50,089 bases of DNA from Gammaproteobacteria bacterium (lineage in GTDB: Bacteria; Pseudomonadota; Gammaproteobacteria; Steroidobacterales; Steroidobacteraceae), in assembly GCA_003132425.1 (NCBI GenBank), contig PKXS01000096.1, forward strand, positions 14,042 to 64,130, in the 5' to 3' direction. The notes below the pieces were generated by a model that worked only from the letters and a program-made list of their open reading frames with translations, was not told the origin of the DNA and did not search any database. Below are positions 1-8,478 of the stretch, piece after piece. Each line of letters begins with the position of its first letter. The first letter of the stretch is position 1. A program made the position numbers and the translations under genes.

Positions 1-246
1 TAGCGCCGCAGATTGCGCTTTGGTGGACACGTCCGATTTCGCCGGGCCAACGAAGCTCAGCGCGGCGGCCGTTGCCAACGAATCGGCATCGCCGCGCCCG
101 ATGAGGGTCTGCGCGACCTGTGTTCGCCACAGCTGAAATTTGTCGACCTCGACCGTCGAGGACATGCCTTGTGCGGCCGCGGATCCAAAGGCAATCGCGG
201 AAGGTGCGGTTAACAGCGCCAGGACCTGCAGGCAACGCTTGACCAT
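1..246 (-). CDS. Secreted protein of unknown function (N-terminal part)
   Basis: An ATG at 246 opens a frame that runs without a stop for 82 codons to the window edge, so the C-terminus lies outside. The first 26 or so residues form a signal peptide: MVKRC, then a hydrophobic stretch and an Ala-rich cleavage region ending near AAAQG. The mature part starts polar (STVEVDKFQLWRTQVAQTL) and then mentions a run rich in Ala and Ser. I do not recognise a family. The next gene upstream in transcription, a DUF502 protein, ends 18 bases before it, so the two are probably cotranscribed. The partial length prevents any functional call. Confidence 0.6.
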   Translation of the reverse strand, partial: MVKRCLQVLALLTAPSAIAFGSAAAQGMSSTVEVDKFQLWRTQVAQTLIGRGDADSLATAAALSFVGPAKSDVSTKAQSAAL

Positions 247-264
247 GCTCGACCGTTAAGTCCG

Positions 265-876
265 CTACGGGCTCTTGGTGCGGCTGCCGCCGGCCGTAAG
301 ACCCGCGGTGATTGCCAGGCGCATGGCATCCTCTACCGAGATGTCGAGAGGTTGCAGGCGATCGCGCGGCAGATAAATGGTGTAGCCGCCGAAGGCGTAG
401 CTCATGGGAAAATAAACGGTCACCCAGTCATGACCGCCGTGCACGTTCAACACCGTCGGCACATCCTCCCGGGTTACGAAGCCGATCGCATGAATATCCG
501 CGAACCGGGCCAGCACTACCCGCTGCAAATCGCGCTTCTCGCCGCTGCCGGAGGGCAATAAGCTGACCACGTCGCGAAATCCGCCGTACAAGGTTTTGAC
601 GAACGGAATTCGGCCCAAAAAATCGTCCCAATACTTGAGGAGTATCTTTCCGGCGTAGGCGTTGACCAAGCTACCTACCATCAGCAACAGAAGAAACCCC
701 GCGATCAGGCCCAAGCCGGGCCAATAATGCTCAGGGCTCACGATTTGCAGCGCGATCAACGCGCGCCGCAGCCACGCCTCCACCGTGTGCACCAACCACC
801 AAATGACATAAATGGTTAATGCCAGAGGCAGCACGGTCACCAAGCCGCTCATCGTCAGCGTCAGGATCTTTCGCAT
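265..876 (-). CDS. DUF502 family inner-membrane protein
   Basis: This 203-residue protein has two membrane segments at about residues 9-31 and 53-75, followed by a soluble C-terminal domain. The stretch GRIPFVKTLYGGFRDVV at about 88-104 matches the conserved RIP-x-V-x-x-x-Y signature of the DUF502 family. Its length is normal for the family. The family has no settled biochemical role, so none is assigned. It lies between two genes for exported proteins on the same strand, with gaps of 18 and 24 bases, which suggests one transcript. The start at 876 is chosen because the hydrophobic N-terminus begins directly after it. Confidence 0.85.
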   Translation of the reverse strand: MRKILTLTMSGLVTVLPLALTIYVIWWLVHTVEAWLRRALIALQIVSPEHYWPGLGLIAGFLLLLMVGSLVNAYAGKILLKYWDDFLGRIPFVKTLYGGFRDVVSLLPSGSGEKRDLQRVVLARFADIHAIGFVTREDVPTVLNVHGGHDWVTVYFPMSYAFGGYTIYLPRDRLQPLDISVEDAMRLAITAGLTAGGSRTKSP

Positions 877-900
877 AAGATTATCATCGCATGATCGGGC

Positions 901-1815
901 TCAGCGCGCCGTAACGGCGCAAAAGTTCGCTGCTGTCAGCTCGTATTCCGAGTTGAGCATGAGGCTCGCGTCGGTCGGATTCCACACATAGAACTGGGTG
1001 ACGACCGCGGCGCCGCGCACGCGGGTGATGCTCAGCAAGCGGCTGTCGCGCCGGAATACCAGGGCATCGTCGGCCCGGCACGGCAGCGTTCCCTGTATCT
1101 GCGCCAGCGAGGGCGGCTCATGGACGGTGCCGTTGCGCCAATCGACCAGCACGACATGGGCGCAAGCGGCGCCGCAGCGCGTCAGCGCCGCGGTCACGTG
1201 TCCGGCAAAATTCGGGCCGCCGGCGAGGGCCTGCTGCACGCTCGCCCGTTCCTCCGGGGGCAGCGAGCTGTCGCCGAAATCGATCGCCGGGACCGCCGGA
1301 ACATCGACGCGAGAGACGGGGTACTCGGAAAATCGCGGCGCGCTCAAGGGTTCCGTGTTTGCATTCGTCGCAATGCCGCGGATGTGGTCTATTTGGTCGG
1401 CAATGTCATCCGTCAGATACCAATCGTCGATCTTAACGGCGGCTCTCGATCCTTTGGAGTTCAACGTCACGGTGACCAGCGTGTGATCCGTGCAGTTGGC
1501 CTCCGTCTCATGCTCCAGGCAAAGGCTGTACTGGGTATAGGCTCCATAAATATTCGGCGCGCCCGGTTCGTTCGGCGCCAAGAATACCTGGTAGCGGCCC
1601 GGCGGCGCTTCGAGCCTGAAATTAGCCCGGCCCTCGGCAATTTGCACGGAACGGATGCGCGAGGTGTCCAGATCGTATGCGTAAGCCGTCATGGACGGCA
1701 CCAACTGACTTGGAAATGTGACGGCGCCTTCGATGCTCCCCGCGACAGCGGTTACGCCTAAGGCCGGCAGCGCTATGGCCGCCACGCTCAAGCGCATGAG
1801 AAACTCGTACCGCAA
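901..1815 (-). CDS. Secreted protein of unknown function, carboxypeptidase-regulatory-like N-terminus
   Basis: This 304-residue protein begins with a likely signal peptide ending near residue 26 (AVAGS). Residues about 27-80 read like a small beta-sandwich of the carboxypeptidase-regulatory type: SIEGAVTFP, then a region ending APPGRYQVFLAP. The rest has several Cys residues (CLEHETEANC and RCGAACAHVVLVDW), which fits disulfide formation in the periplasm. I do not recognise the C-terminal domain. A second ATG (MRLSVAAI) seven codons later gives a more typical signal peptide and may be the true start. It is divergent from the acetyltransferase gene at 1875 and probably leads a transcript with the two genes to its left. 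Confidence 0.65.
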   Translation of the reverse strand: MRYEFLMRLSVAAIALPALGVTAVAGSIEGAVTFPSQLVPSMTAYAYDLDTSRIRSVQIAEGRANFRLEAPPGRYQVFLAPNEPGAPNIYGAYTQYSLCLEHETEANCTDHTLVTVTLNSKGSRAAVKIDDWYLTDDIADQIDHIRGIATNANTEPLSAPRFSEYPVSRVDVPAVPAIDFGDSSLPPEERASVQQALAGGPNFAGHVTAALTRCGAACAHVVLVDWRNGTVHEPPSLAQIQGTLPCRADDALVFRRDSRLLSITRVRGAAVVTQFYVWNPTDASLMLNSEYELTAANFCAVTAR

Positions 1816-1874
1816 GACAGCTATTCTCCCACAAGCCGCGAACTGACGCTCACCTCACATGGTAACGACGCACG

Positions 1875-2372
1875 ATGACGCAAGCTACTACTCCAGATAT
1901 CGCCCCTGTCGCTGCCGACGACGTGCCGCTCCTTTTGGCGCTGATCAAGGAGCTGGCCGAATTCGAAAAACTGCAGCAATACGTCATTGCCACGGAAGAG
2001 TCTCTGCGGCGCGCGTTGTTCGCGGATCGGCCCGGCGCCGAGGCAGTGATTGCCCGTCTCGCCGGCGAACCTGCCGGGTATGCGCTGTATTTTCATAATT
2101 TCTCGACATTCCTGGGCAAGCGCGGTTTGTATTTGGAGGATCTATTCGTGCGGCCGGCGTTTCGCGGCCGCGCCGTCGGCAGGTCGCTTTTGGCCTATGT
2201 GGCGAATCTCGCAACGCAGCGCGACTGCGCTAGATTCGAGTGGGCAGTCCTGGACTGGAATCGGCCGGCGCGCGAATTCTACGAGTCCCTCGGCGCGGTG
2301 GCGAATTCTGCCTGGATCAATTATCACATCACCGGAGAGGCGTTGCTGCGTTTGTCCAAGATCGGCAGCTAA
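1875..2372 (+). CDS. GNAT family N-acetyltransferase
   Basis: This 165-residue protein has the full GNAT fold. It contains the motif A region LYLEDLFVRPAFRGRAVGRSL (split here as LYLEDLFV, then RPAFRGRAVGRSL at about residues 92-108), whose R-x-x-G-x-G/A pattern binds the pyrophosphate of acetyl-CoA. It then has the motif B segment FEWAVLDWNRPAREFYESLGA. It is closest to the diamine acetyltransferase-like branch (ALI-EL-FEKL start, LEDLFV), but the substrate cannot be read from the sequence. It stands alone on the plus strand between a divergent secreted protein and the convergent gspB. Confidence 0.85.
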   Translation: MTQATTPDIAPVAADDVPLLLALIKELAEFEKLQQYVIATEESLRRALFADRPGAEAVIARLAGEPAGYALYFHNFSTFLGKRGLYLEDLFVRPAFRGRAVGRSLLAYVANLATQRDCARFEWAVLDWNRPAREFYESLGAVANSAWINYHITGEALLRLSKIGS

Positions 2373-2399
2373 GGGAGCGGAGCGGCACCGCTCAATAAG

Positions 2400-3038
2400 C
2401 TATTGCGGCGGGCTATCGCCCTGGCCGGATGCTCGAGGCAATACAAAGCGAACGCCGTGAAAATTCAGCACGACGCCATCGCGCCGGATGCGCTCAATGG
2501 TTGGGCCTTCCTCGAGCGTAGCGCCTTCATGGTATTTGCGCATATTGATGTAGACGAAGCGCTCGCTGGGCTTGGTCGCAAATACATGGACGTCGAGGTG
2601 CAATTCGGGCAGCGCCAAGGGGCCCGTTAAATTGACTTCGCTGATCGAGGGCAGCACTTCATCGGAATCGGATTTGCTGTCCTCGTTCGTGAGTACCGGA
2701 TCCGGACGATGCAAGGCATGCGTTGCCGCGGCGGCAGGCGCGACGGGAATCTCGGGCGCGTACACCGGAGCATCCAGCGGACTGAAGTGCTCCGGCGCCG
2801 CCGAGGATGCGGCCACCGGCGGCCGCACCGCAACCGGCGCCGGCGCTGCCGAGGTGCCGCTGCGCGTCAAGACGAAGAGCAGCACCAGCAGATTGATTCC
2901 GAGCAGCGCGCCGAGCGCGATTGCCCAGACGGCGACGCGGGGCCGGCGCGATACGATCCCGGATTCAATCAGGCCCGGCGTCGTTTGCCGCTGCCGTTCG
3001 ATTTCGGATTTCTTGAGCGCGTCGAGAATGAAGGACAT
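2400..3038 (-). CDS. gspB: General secretion pathway protein B
   Basis: The 212-residue protein opens with MSFILDALKKSEIERQR, the hallmark cytoplasmic N-terminus of GspB/ExeB-type proteins. One membrane helix follows at about 36-58, then a Pro/Ala-rich periplasmic linker and a C-terminal T2SSB-type domain from about residue 130 (VNLTGPLALPELHLDVHVF through GVVLNFHGVRFVL). GspB works with the GspA ATPase at the inner membrane and is thought to help the type II secretin insert through the peptidoglycan. It starts 8 bases after the gspA stop, so the pair is translationally close. No other type II secretion gene is in the window. Confidence 0.88.
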   Translation of the reverse strand: MSFILDALKKSEIERQRQTTPGLIESGIVSRRPRVAVWAIALGALLGINLLVLLFVLTRSGTSAAPAPVAVRPPVAASSAAPEHFSPLDAPVYAPEIPVAPAAAATHALHRPDPVLTNEDSKSDSDEVLPSISEVNLTGPLALPELHLDVHVFATKPSERFVYINMRKYHEGATLEEGPTIERIRRDGVVLNFHGVRFVLPRASGQGDSPPQ

Positions 3039-3046
3039 AGCGGATC

Positions 3047-4690
3047 CTAACTGCCGCGCGAGGCGTTGGGCAGTAGCAGGGGTGAGCCGGGCTCGGCCAA
3101 GGCGGTGTCGAGCGCCACTTGAGTCTGCAAACCCGCTATTCCATCCACGTTGAGCCGATGCGCGCGTTGGAAATTTTGCACGGCGATCGCCAATTGCTCA
3201 TCGTAAATATCGCCGTGTTCCGGGTCCGCCGCCGCGCCCCGCAGGGCATTCAAGCTGCGTCGCAGCCAACGCACTTCCTCGCCCTTCATCCCCAATGACA
3301 GCGGCCGGGTATGCAAGGTCTTGGGCTTCCAGACGACGGTGAATTCCCCGAACCAATCTCGCGACAGCTCATCGAGCGGTACGCGCTCGCTGTGCTCCCC
3401 CAAGTCAAGCGTGGCGGTCTTGTCATCCAACGCCGACAGCACGACTTGATACTTCTTCCCCGCCGCATCCGTCAGGGTCAAGATTGCCGGCCGGTTGAGC
3501 GCTCTGACCTGTGCCCAGGAACCGCGCTGATCCAGGCAGGAGAGGCCCGCCTTCGTCGCCTGCTCGCATGGGTTTTGGTCTTCCGCCATCGCACTCCCCC
3601 ATAGCGACAGCAGCCGGCGAAAGGCGGCCGCCTCGCTGGTGTTGGCGCTATTGGCGGCAAGCAGCGCGTCGATCGAGACGGCGGGTGCGGGCGCCTTCGC
3701 GGGCGCCGCGGGGTGTGGTGCCGCGGCCGCAGTTCGAGCCGCCGGCGTCGGCGGATTGACAGGGGCGTACAACGGAGATGTCTGCTGCTGCCAGACTCGC
3801 CAGCCCACGAAGGCGGTGCCGGCGAGCGCTCCAATCGCCAGAGCGCCGGCGAACCATGCAAGCCACCGCGGCACGAAGCGCCGGCCGTAGACCTCGCCGG
3901 CTGCACGGCGCACCAGCGATGCGGTCACCGTTCGGGTCTCGCGGGTGTAGGCGCCGAGCAGGGCGCGATCGCAACTGACGTTGATTACGCGAGGAATACC
4001 CGACGATAAACGAAACACCTCGTTCAACGCGGCGCCCGTGAAGATTTCCCCGGAAGCGCCGGCGACGCGAAGTCGATGGCGTACGTAGCCCTGAGTTTCT
4101 TCCCGAGATAGCGGCTTCAGATGGTAGCGGCCCGTGATGCGCTGCGCCACCTGCCGCAACTCCGTGCGATCCAGCAATTCGCGCAGTTCGGGTTGACCGA
4201 TCAGAATGATTTGCAACAGCTTCTGTGTCGGCGTTTCGAGATTGGTCAGAAGGCGGACTTGCTCGAGCACTTCGGCCGACAGGTTCTGCGCCTCGTCCAC
4301 GATGACGATGATTCGCCGCCCCTGCGCGTGGGCCGACAGCAGACGCCGATTCAGCGCATCCACCATCGCTTTGACGCTGTCGCGATCGGAATCGCCGATG
4401 ACGACTCCCAGCTCCTCGCAGATGGTGAGCAGGAACTCCACCGGCGTCACGCGCGGATTCAAGATGACGGCAACATCGGCATGGTGGGGCACGCGTGACA
4501 GGAGCGTCCGCACCACGGTGGTTTTGCCCGTGCCCACTTCTCCGGTCAGTTGGATGAAGCCGCCCGATTCGTTGATTCCGTACAGCAGGTGCGCCAAGGC
4601 TTCCGCGTGCCGCTCGCTCAAATACAGATAGCGCGGGTCCGGAGTAATCGCGAAGGGCTTTTCGCCGAGACCGAAGAAAGCGGTGTACAT
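3047..4690 (-). CDS. gspA: GspA/ExeA-type AAA ATPase with peptidoglycan-binding domain
   Basis: This 547-residue protein has an N-terminal AAA module with Walker A GEVGTGKTT at 50-58 and Walker B IVIVDEAQNL (Asp132, Glu133). A membrane helix follows at about 276-300, then a Pro/Ala linker, a cysteine-peptidase-like region, and a C-terminal peptidoglycan-binding domain at about 465-535 (GEEVRWLRRSL to NVDGIAGLQTQ). This order is that of ExeA, the ATPase that remodels or binds peptidoglycan so that the secretin can assemble. Its partner gspB follows directly. The start MYTAFFGLGEKPF is the canonical one for the family. Confidence 0.9.
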   Translation of the reverse strand: MYTAFFGLGEKPFAITPDPRYLYLSERHAEALAHLLYGINESGGFIQLTGEVGTGKTTVVRTLLSRVPHHADVAVILNPRVTPVEFLLTICEELGVVIGDSDRDSVKAMVDALNRRLLSAHAQGRRIIVIVDEAQNLSAEVLEQVRLLTNLETPTQKLLQIILIGQPELRELLDRTELRQVAQRITGRYHLKPLSREETQGYVRHRLRVAGASGEIFTGAALNEVFRLSSGIPRVINVSCDRALLGAYTRETRTVTASLVRRAAGEVYGRRFVPRWLAWFAGALAIGALAGTAFVGWRVWQQQTSPLYAPVNPPTPAARTAAAAPHPAAPAKAPAPAVSIDALLAANSANTSEAAAFRRLLSLWGSAMAEDQNPCEQATKAGLSCLDQRGSWAQVRALNRPAILTLTDAAGKKYQVVLSALDDKTATLDLGEHSERVPLDELSRDWFGEFTVVWKPKTLHTRPLSLGMKGEEVRWLRRSLNALRGAAADPEHGDIYDEQLAIAVQNFQRAHRLNVDGIAGLQTQVALDTALAEPGSPLLLPNASRGS

Positions 4691-4713
4691 GGTTGCCTGG
4701 GATCATACCAAGC

Positions 4714-5895
4714 TCAGCCGTTTCGGGGTCCGTCCCCGCCCGGAGTCCGCCCCAGCAGGCTCGCTCGAGTCAATAGTTCCGATCCGAAGCGGCCGCGAAT
4801 GCCGTCGACGGCTGCGTCCAGCCGCGACTCCTTGAGGGGGGCCTGCGAGAACAAATCCGCCTGCGGAGTCTGCAAATCGCCGACCCCGACGCCCAATAAG
4901 CGCACTGCGACACCGGCGCGAGCGGCCGACCAGTCATCGAACAAGCTTTGCGCGACGCTGGATACCACCGCGGTATCCTGGGTCGGCGGTTCGATGGCGT
5001 GTTGACGCGTGAAGGTCGTGAAATCTCCACGGCGGATCTTGACCGTCACGCGGCCTGCGGCCAGACCGTGGGCCCGCAGTCGCGAAGCGGTGCGGTCGGC
5101 CAAGCGCGCCAATTGCGTTCTCAGGACGGAAACCTCGCGAATGTCTTGTTCGAATGTTTCCTCGGCGCTGATCGACTGTTCTTCGCGATTCGGCTCCACG
5201 GGCCGGTCGTCTAGGCCCGAGGCCCGGTCACGCATCAATCGTGCGTGCTTACCGAATACTCGCCACAAGAGCTGATCGCTTGCCCGGCGCAGATCCCCGA
5301 AATTGTGAATGCCGGCGGCCTGCACGGCTGGCAAGGTCTTTTGACCGATGCCGAATAGTTTCTGAATCGGTAAACCGTCCAGCGTCGTTTGCACGTTGTC
5401 CGCGCCAATGCGGTACATCCCGTCCGGCTTGTTGAGATCCGAGGCTATCTTCGCCAACAGCTTGTTCGGCGCGATTCCCACCGATGCGGTAAGGCCGGTT
5501 CTGGAGCGAATACGGCGGCGAATCTCGCCGGCGATTGCTTCGGCATCGCCCAGCAGCTGCTGGCTCGCGGTCACGTCGAGAAACGCCTCGTCCAAGGACA
5601 AGCCTTCCACCAGCGGCGTGATTTCGTGAAAGATCTCGAAAACTTGGCCGGAAAGCTCTTTGTAGCGCGACATTCGAGGCTGAACGCATATCGCTCCGGG
5701 ACAGCGGCGCAATGCCTCGCGCATCGGCATTGCAGAGCGCACGCCGTATCGACGCACCGCGTAGCTCGCCGCAGCGACCACCCCGCGTGCACCGGTGCCG
5801 CCGACGATCAGCGGCTGTCCCTTGAGCTCCGGCCGATCCCGCTCCTCCACGGAGGCATAAAATGCATCCATGTCCACATGCAGAATCGCCCGCAT
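4714..5895 (-). CDS. dinB: DNA polymerase IV (Y family)
   Basis: The 393-residue protein is an error-prone translesion polymerase. It carries the N-terminal catalytic signature HVDMDAFYASVE (Asp8, Asp10) and the second acidic pair SLDEAFLDVT (Asp102, Glu103) that together bind two metal ions. The helix-hairpin-helix thumb region (IQKLFGIGQKTLPAVQAAGI) and a little-finger domain follow. It ends without an obvious beta-clamp peptide of the classic E. coli form, so clamp binding is not judged. A 17-codon ORF with a strong ribosome-binding site ends 3 bases upstream, so dinB translation may be coupled to it. I see no LexA box in the 95 bases upstream. Confidence 0.93.
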   Translation of the reverse strand: MRAILHVDMDAFYASVEERDRPELKGQPLIVGGTGARGVVAAASYAVRRYGVRSAMPMREALRRCPGAICVQPRMSRYKELSGQVFEIFHEITPLVEGLSLDEAFLDVTASQQLLGDAEAIAGEIRRRIRSRTGLTASVGIAPNKLLAKIASDLNKPDGMYRIGADNVQTTLDGLPIQKLFGIGQKTLPAVQAAGIHNFGDLRRASDQLLWRVFGKHARLMRDRASGLDDRPVEPNREEQSISAEETFEQDIREVSVLRTQLARLADRTASRLRAHGLAAGRVTVKIRRGDFTTFTRQHAIEPPTQDTAVVSSVAQSLFDDWSAARAGVAVRLLGVGVGDLQTPQADLFSQAPLKESRLDAAVDGIRGRFGSELLTRASLLGRTPGGDGPRNG

Positions 5896-5898
5896 CGC

Positions 5899-5952
5899 CT
5901 ATTTCGCGGGGGCCGGCGAGCTCGCGGCCAATGCCAACAGTAGACGATTCAT
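5899..5952 (-). CDS. Possible 17-aa leader peptide upstream of dinB
   Basis: A complete ORF reads MNRLLLALAASSPAPAK and stops 3 bases before the dinB ATG. It is preceded by an excellent Shine-Dalgarno sequence (AAGGAGAG, 6 bases from the ATG), whereas dinB itself has only weak complementarity. The most direct reading is translational coupling: ribosomes loaded here reach dinB. A hydrophobic start followed by Ser/Pro/Ala could also be the stump of a secreted protein. Without conservation data it cannot be told from a chance ORF. Confidence 0.35.
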   Translation of the reverse strand: MNRLLLALAASSPAPAK

Positions 5953-5990
5953 GCGGATCTCTCCTTGAGTATGCCGACCGGCTTCCCATC

Positions 5991-8462
5991 TTACCGCTGC
6001 ACCGCCGCCTCCACACCCAGTTCATGCGGCGCGAAATCATCGACATTGACAAGCGCGAGCACCTTGGCATCGTAATCGCGCAACGCGGCAGCTTCGCCGT
6101 CGCTGAGAATGCCGAATTGCAGGGCCTGCGTGATCTGCCCCGGAAGATCCAGCGCCGTCACCCGGCCGGTCTTTACGCCGTCGACGCGGATGCGCTTCTC
6201 GAGCGCTTCGGCGGCGCCCGACAACACCAGGGCTTCTTGCAATAGACCGAGCGGATTGCGCGGTTCCACGGTTTTATAGATGTACGCGCTTAGGCGCTCT
6301 CTTGCGTCGGTCGGGTTCATGATCAGATCGACGATCTGGCGGTCCAAGCGGTCGCTGGGCGCGAAATAGGTGAGTCCGCGCGGAAAGATGACCAAGCGCA
6401 TGAACGCCGCCAACGGACGATTCGGAAAATTACGCAGAAATAAATGCAGTTGTTCCTGCGCTTGATAGAGCAGGCTGCGGCACGCCCATTCGACGAGCGG
6501 CAGATCCGTAAGCAGGCGTCCCTGGTTGTCGTGATGTTTCAGCACCATCGAAGCCAAGTACATTGATGAGAGCACATCGCCCAAGCGTGCCGATAAGCTC
6601 TCTTTTTTCTTCAGATAGCCGCCGAGCGCCAGCATGGCGACATCGGCCGCCAGGGCGAATGAAGCGCTGTAGCGGTTGATGTGCTGAAAATAGCGCTTCG
6701 TCGCTCCGGTCCGCGGCGACTTGGTGAAACGCGCGAACGTCAATGCCATGACGATCGAACGCGCGGCATTCGAGATGGCGAATCCCACGTGACCCATGAG
6801 CGCTTGGTCGAATTCGCGAACACCTTGATCGTGATTCGGATTGCGCGCCGCATTCATTTCCTTCAATACCCACGGGTGGCAGCGCACTGCGCCTTGGCCA
6901 AATATGATCAGACTGCGCGTCAGGATATTCGCGCCCTCGACCGTGATCGCAACCGGCACGACTTGGTAGCCGCGCCCCAGGTAATTATTGGGCCCCAGGC
7001 AAATGCCCTTGCCGCCGTGCACATCCATTGCGTCATTCGCGATCATGCGTCCGAGCTCGGTGGCGTGATACTTGAGCATGGCCGAAGGCACCGAGGGCTT
7101 CTCGCCGCCGTCAATGGCGCCGGCCGTAACGGAGCGCGCGGCATCGATGATGTAGGTGCGCGCCGCCATGCGCGCCAATACCTGTTCTATACCTTCGAAT
7201 CGACCAATCGGCGCGTTGAACTGGCGGCGTATTTGCGCGTAGGCGCCCGAGGCGTACACCGCCGCTTTCGCGCCTCCGGCCGTATTCGAAGGCAGCGAGA
7301 TGCAGCGGCCCACCGATAACTGTTCGACCAACATTCGCCATCCTTGGCCGGCCATCGCGAAACCGCCGATAATGGCGTCCATCGGAACGAACACATCGCG
7401 TCCCTGTATGGGCCCGTTCTGAAACGGGATGTTCAACGGGAAGTGGCGACGGCCGATGGCGACGCCCGGCGTATCGCGCGGAACCAGGGCGCAGGTGATC
7501 CCAAGGTCGGTCCGCTCCCCCATGAGTTTATCCGGATCGAATAGGCGAAAAGCCAGTCCGATCACCGTGGCGATCGGCGCGAGCGTGATGTATCGCTTCG
7601 AGAAGTTGAGCTTGATGCCGAGGACCTCCGATCCCTGCCACAGACCTTTGCAAATAACGCCGGTATCGGGAATCGAGGCCGCGTCGGAGCCGGCGCGCGG
7701 GCCGGTGAGGGCAAAACAAGGGACTTCATCGCCGCGCGCCAGCCGCGGCAAGTAGTGATTCTTTTGCGCCTCGGTGCCGTAATGCAAAAGAAGCTCGGCC
7801 GGCCCCAGGGAATTCGGCACGGCAATCGTCGAGGAGGCCGTGGCCGAGCGCGAGGCGATCTTTATCAGCACGCAGGAATGCGCGTATGCGGAAAATTCCA
7901 GTCCGCCGTACAACTTCGGAATGATCATGGCAAAGAAGCCTTGGGACTTGATGAAGTCCCACACCTGCGGGGGCATGTCGCCGCGTCGATGCGTGATATC
8001 CCAATCGTCGAGCATCGCGCACAGCTGCTCGCAAGGGCCGTCGAGAAACGCCCGCTCGGCGAGCGTGAGCGTCGGGGCCTTGGCCGACATCAATTTTTGC
8101 CAGTTCGGGCCGCCGGTGAACAACTCGCCGTCCCACCACACAGTGCCGGCATCCAAGGCTTCGCGCTCCGTCGCCGACATCGACGGCAGCAATCGGCGGT
8201 AATTCTTGAGAAACGGCCGGCTGATCAGGACGACGCGCCAAGGCCGGACATTGAGCAGGAGCAGGAGCGCGAGCGGAACGGACACGGTTATTTTCCACCA
8301 GTCCGCCGCAGCGCCGAAGACCCAGTAAGCCAGCAGAACGACGCCCAGCACGGCGGTCGCGGCCGCGAGGCTCGCCCGCCGGTAGGCGAGAATGAGAATG
8401 ACACCCACGAATAACAGACACCAAACGAGAGCCGCGGCGGCGCCCGGCAACCAATTGTTCAT
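5991..8462 (-). CDS. fadE: Acyl-CoA dehydrogenase FadE type
   Basis: At 823 residues this matches the long FadE-type acyl-CoA dehydrogenases (E. coli FadE is 814). These oxidise acyl-CoA to trans-2-enoyl-CoA in the first step of beta-oxidation, using FAD. The N-terminus has two or three hydrophobic helices in the first 80 residues, which would hold it at the inner membrane. The acyl-CoA dehydrogenase core follows (FFAMIIPKLYGGLEFSAYA, then CFALTGPRAGSDAASIPD, then the DAMDVHGGKGICLGPNNYL segment). The long C-terminal extension DUF1974 is present. It lies 16 bases downstream of malate dehydrogenase on the same strand, so cotranscription is likely. Confidence 0.93.
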   Translation of the reverse strand: MNNWLPGAAAALVWCLLFVGVILILAYRRASLAAATAVLGVVLLAYWVFGAAADWWKITVSVPLALLLLLNVRPWRVVLISRPFLKNYRRLLPSMSATEREALDAGTVWWDGELFTGGPNWQKLMSAKAPTLTLAERAFLDGPCEQLCAMLDDWDITHRRGDMPPQVWDFIKSQGFFAMIIPKLYGGLEFSAYAHSCVLIKIASRSATASSTIAVPNSLGPAELLLHYGTEAQKNHYLPRLARGDEVPCFALTGPRAGSDAASIPDTGVICKGLWQGSEVLGIKLNFSKRYITLAPIATVIGLAFRLFDPDKLMGERTDLGITCALVPRDTPGVAIGRRHFPLNIPFQNGPIQGRDVFVPMDAIIGGFAMAGQGWRMLVEQLSVGRCISLPSNTAGGAKAAVYASGAYAQIRRQFNAPIGRFEGIEQVLARMAARTYIIDAARSVTAGAIDGGEKPSVPSAMLKYHATELGRMIANDAMDVHGGKGICLGPNNYLGRGYQVVPVAITVEGANILTRSLIIFGQGAVRCHPWVLKEMNAARNPNHDQGVREFDQALMGHVGFAISNAARSIVMALTFARFTKSPRTGATKRYFQHINRYSASFALAADVAMLALGGYLKKKESLSARLGDVLSSMYLASMVLKHHDNQGRLLTDLPLVEWACRSLLYQAQEQLHLFLRNFPNRPLAAFMRLVIFPRGLTYFAPSDRLDRQIVDLIMNPTDARERLSAYIYKTVEPRNPLGLLQEALVLSGAAEALEKRIRVDGVKTGRVTALDLPGQITQALQFGILSDGEAAALRDYDAKVLALVNVDDFAPHELGVEAAVQR

Positions 8463-8478
8463 GGATCTTTCCGCTTTG

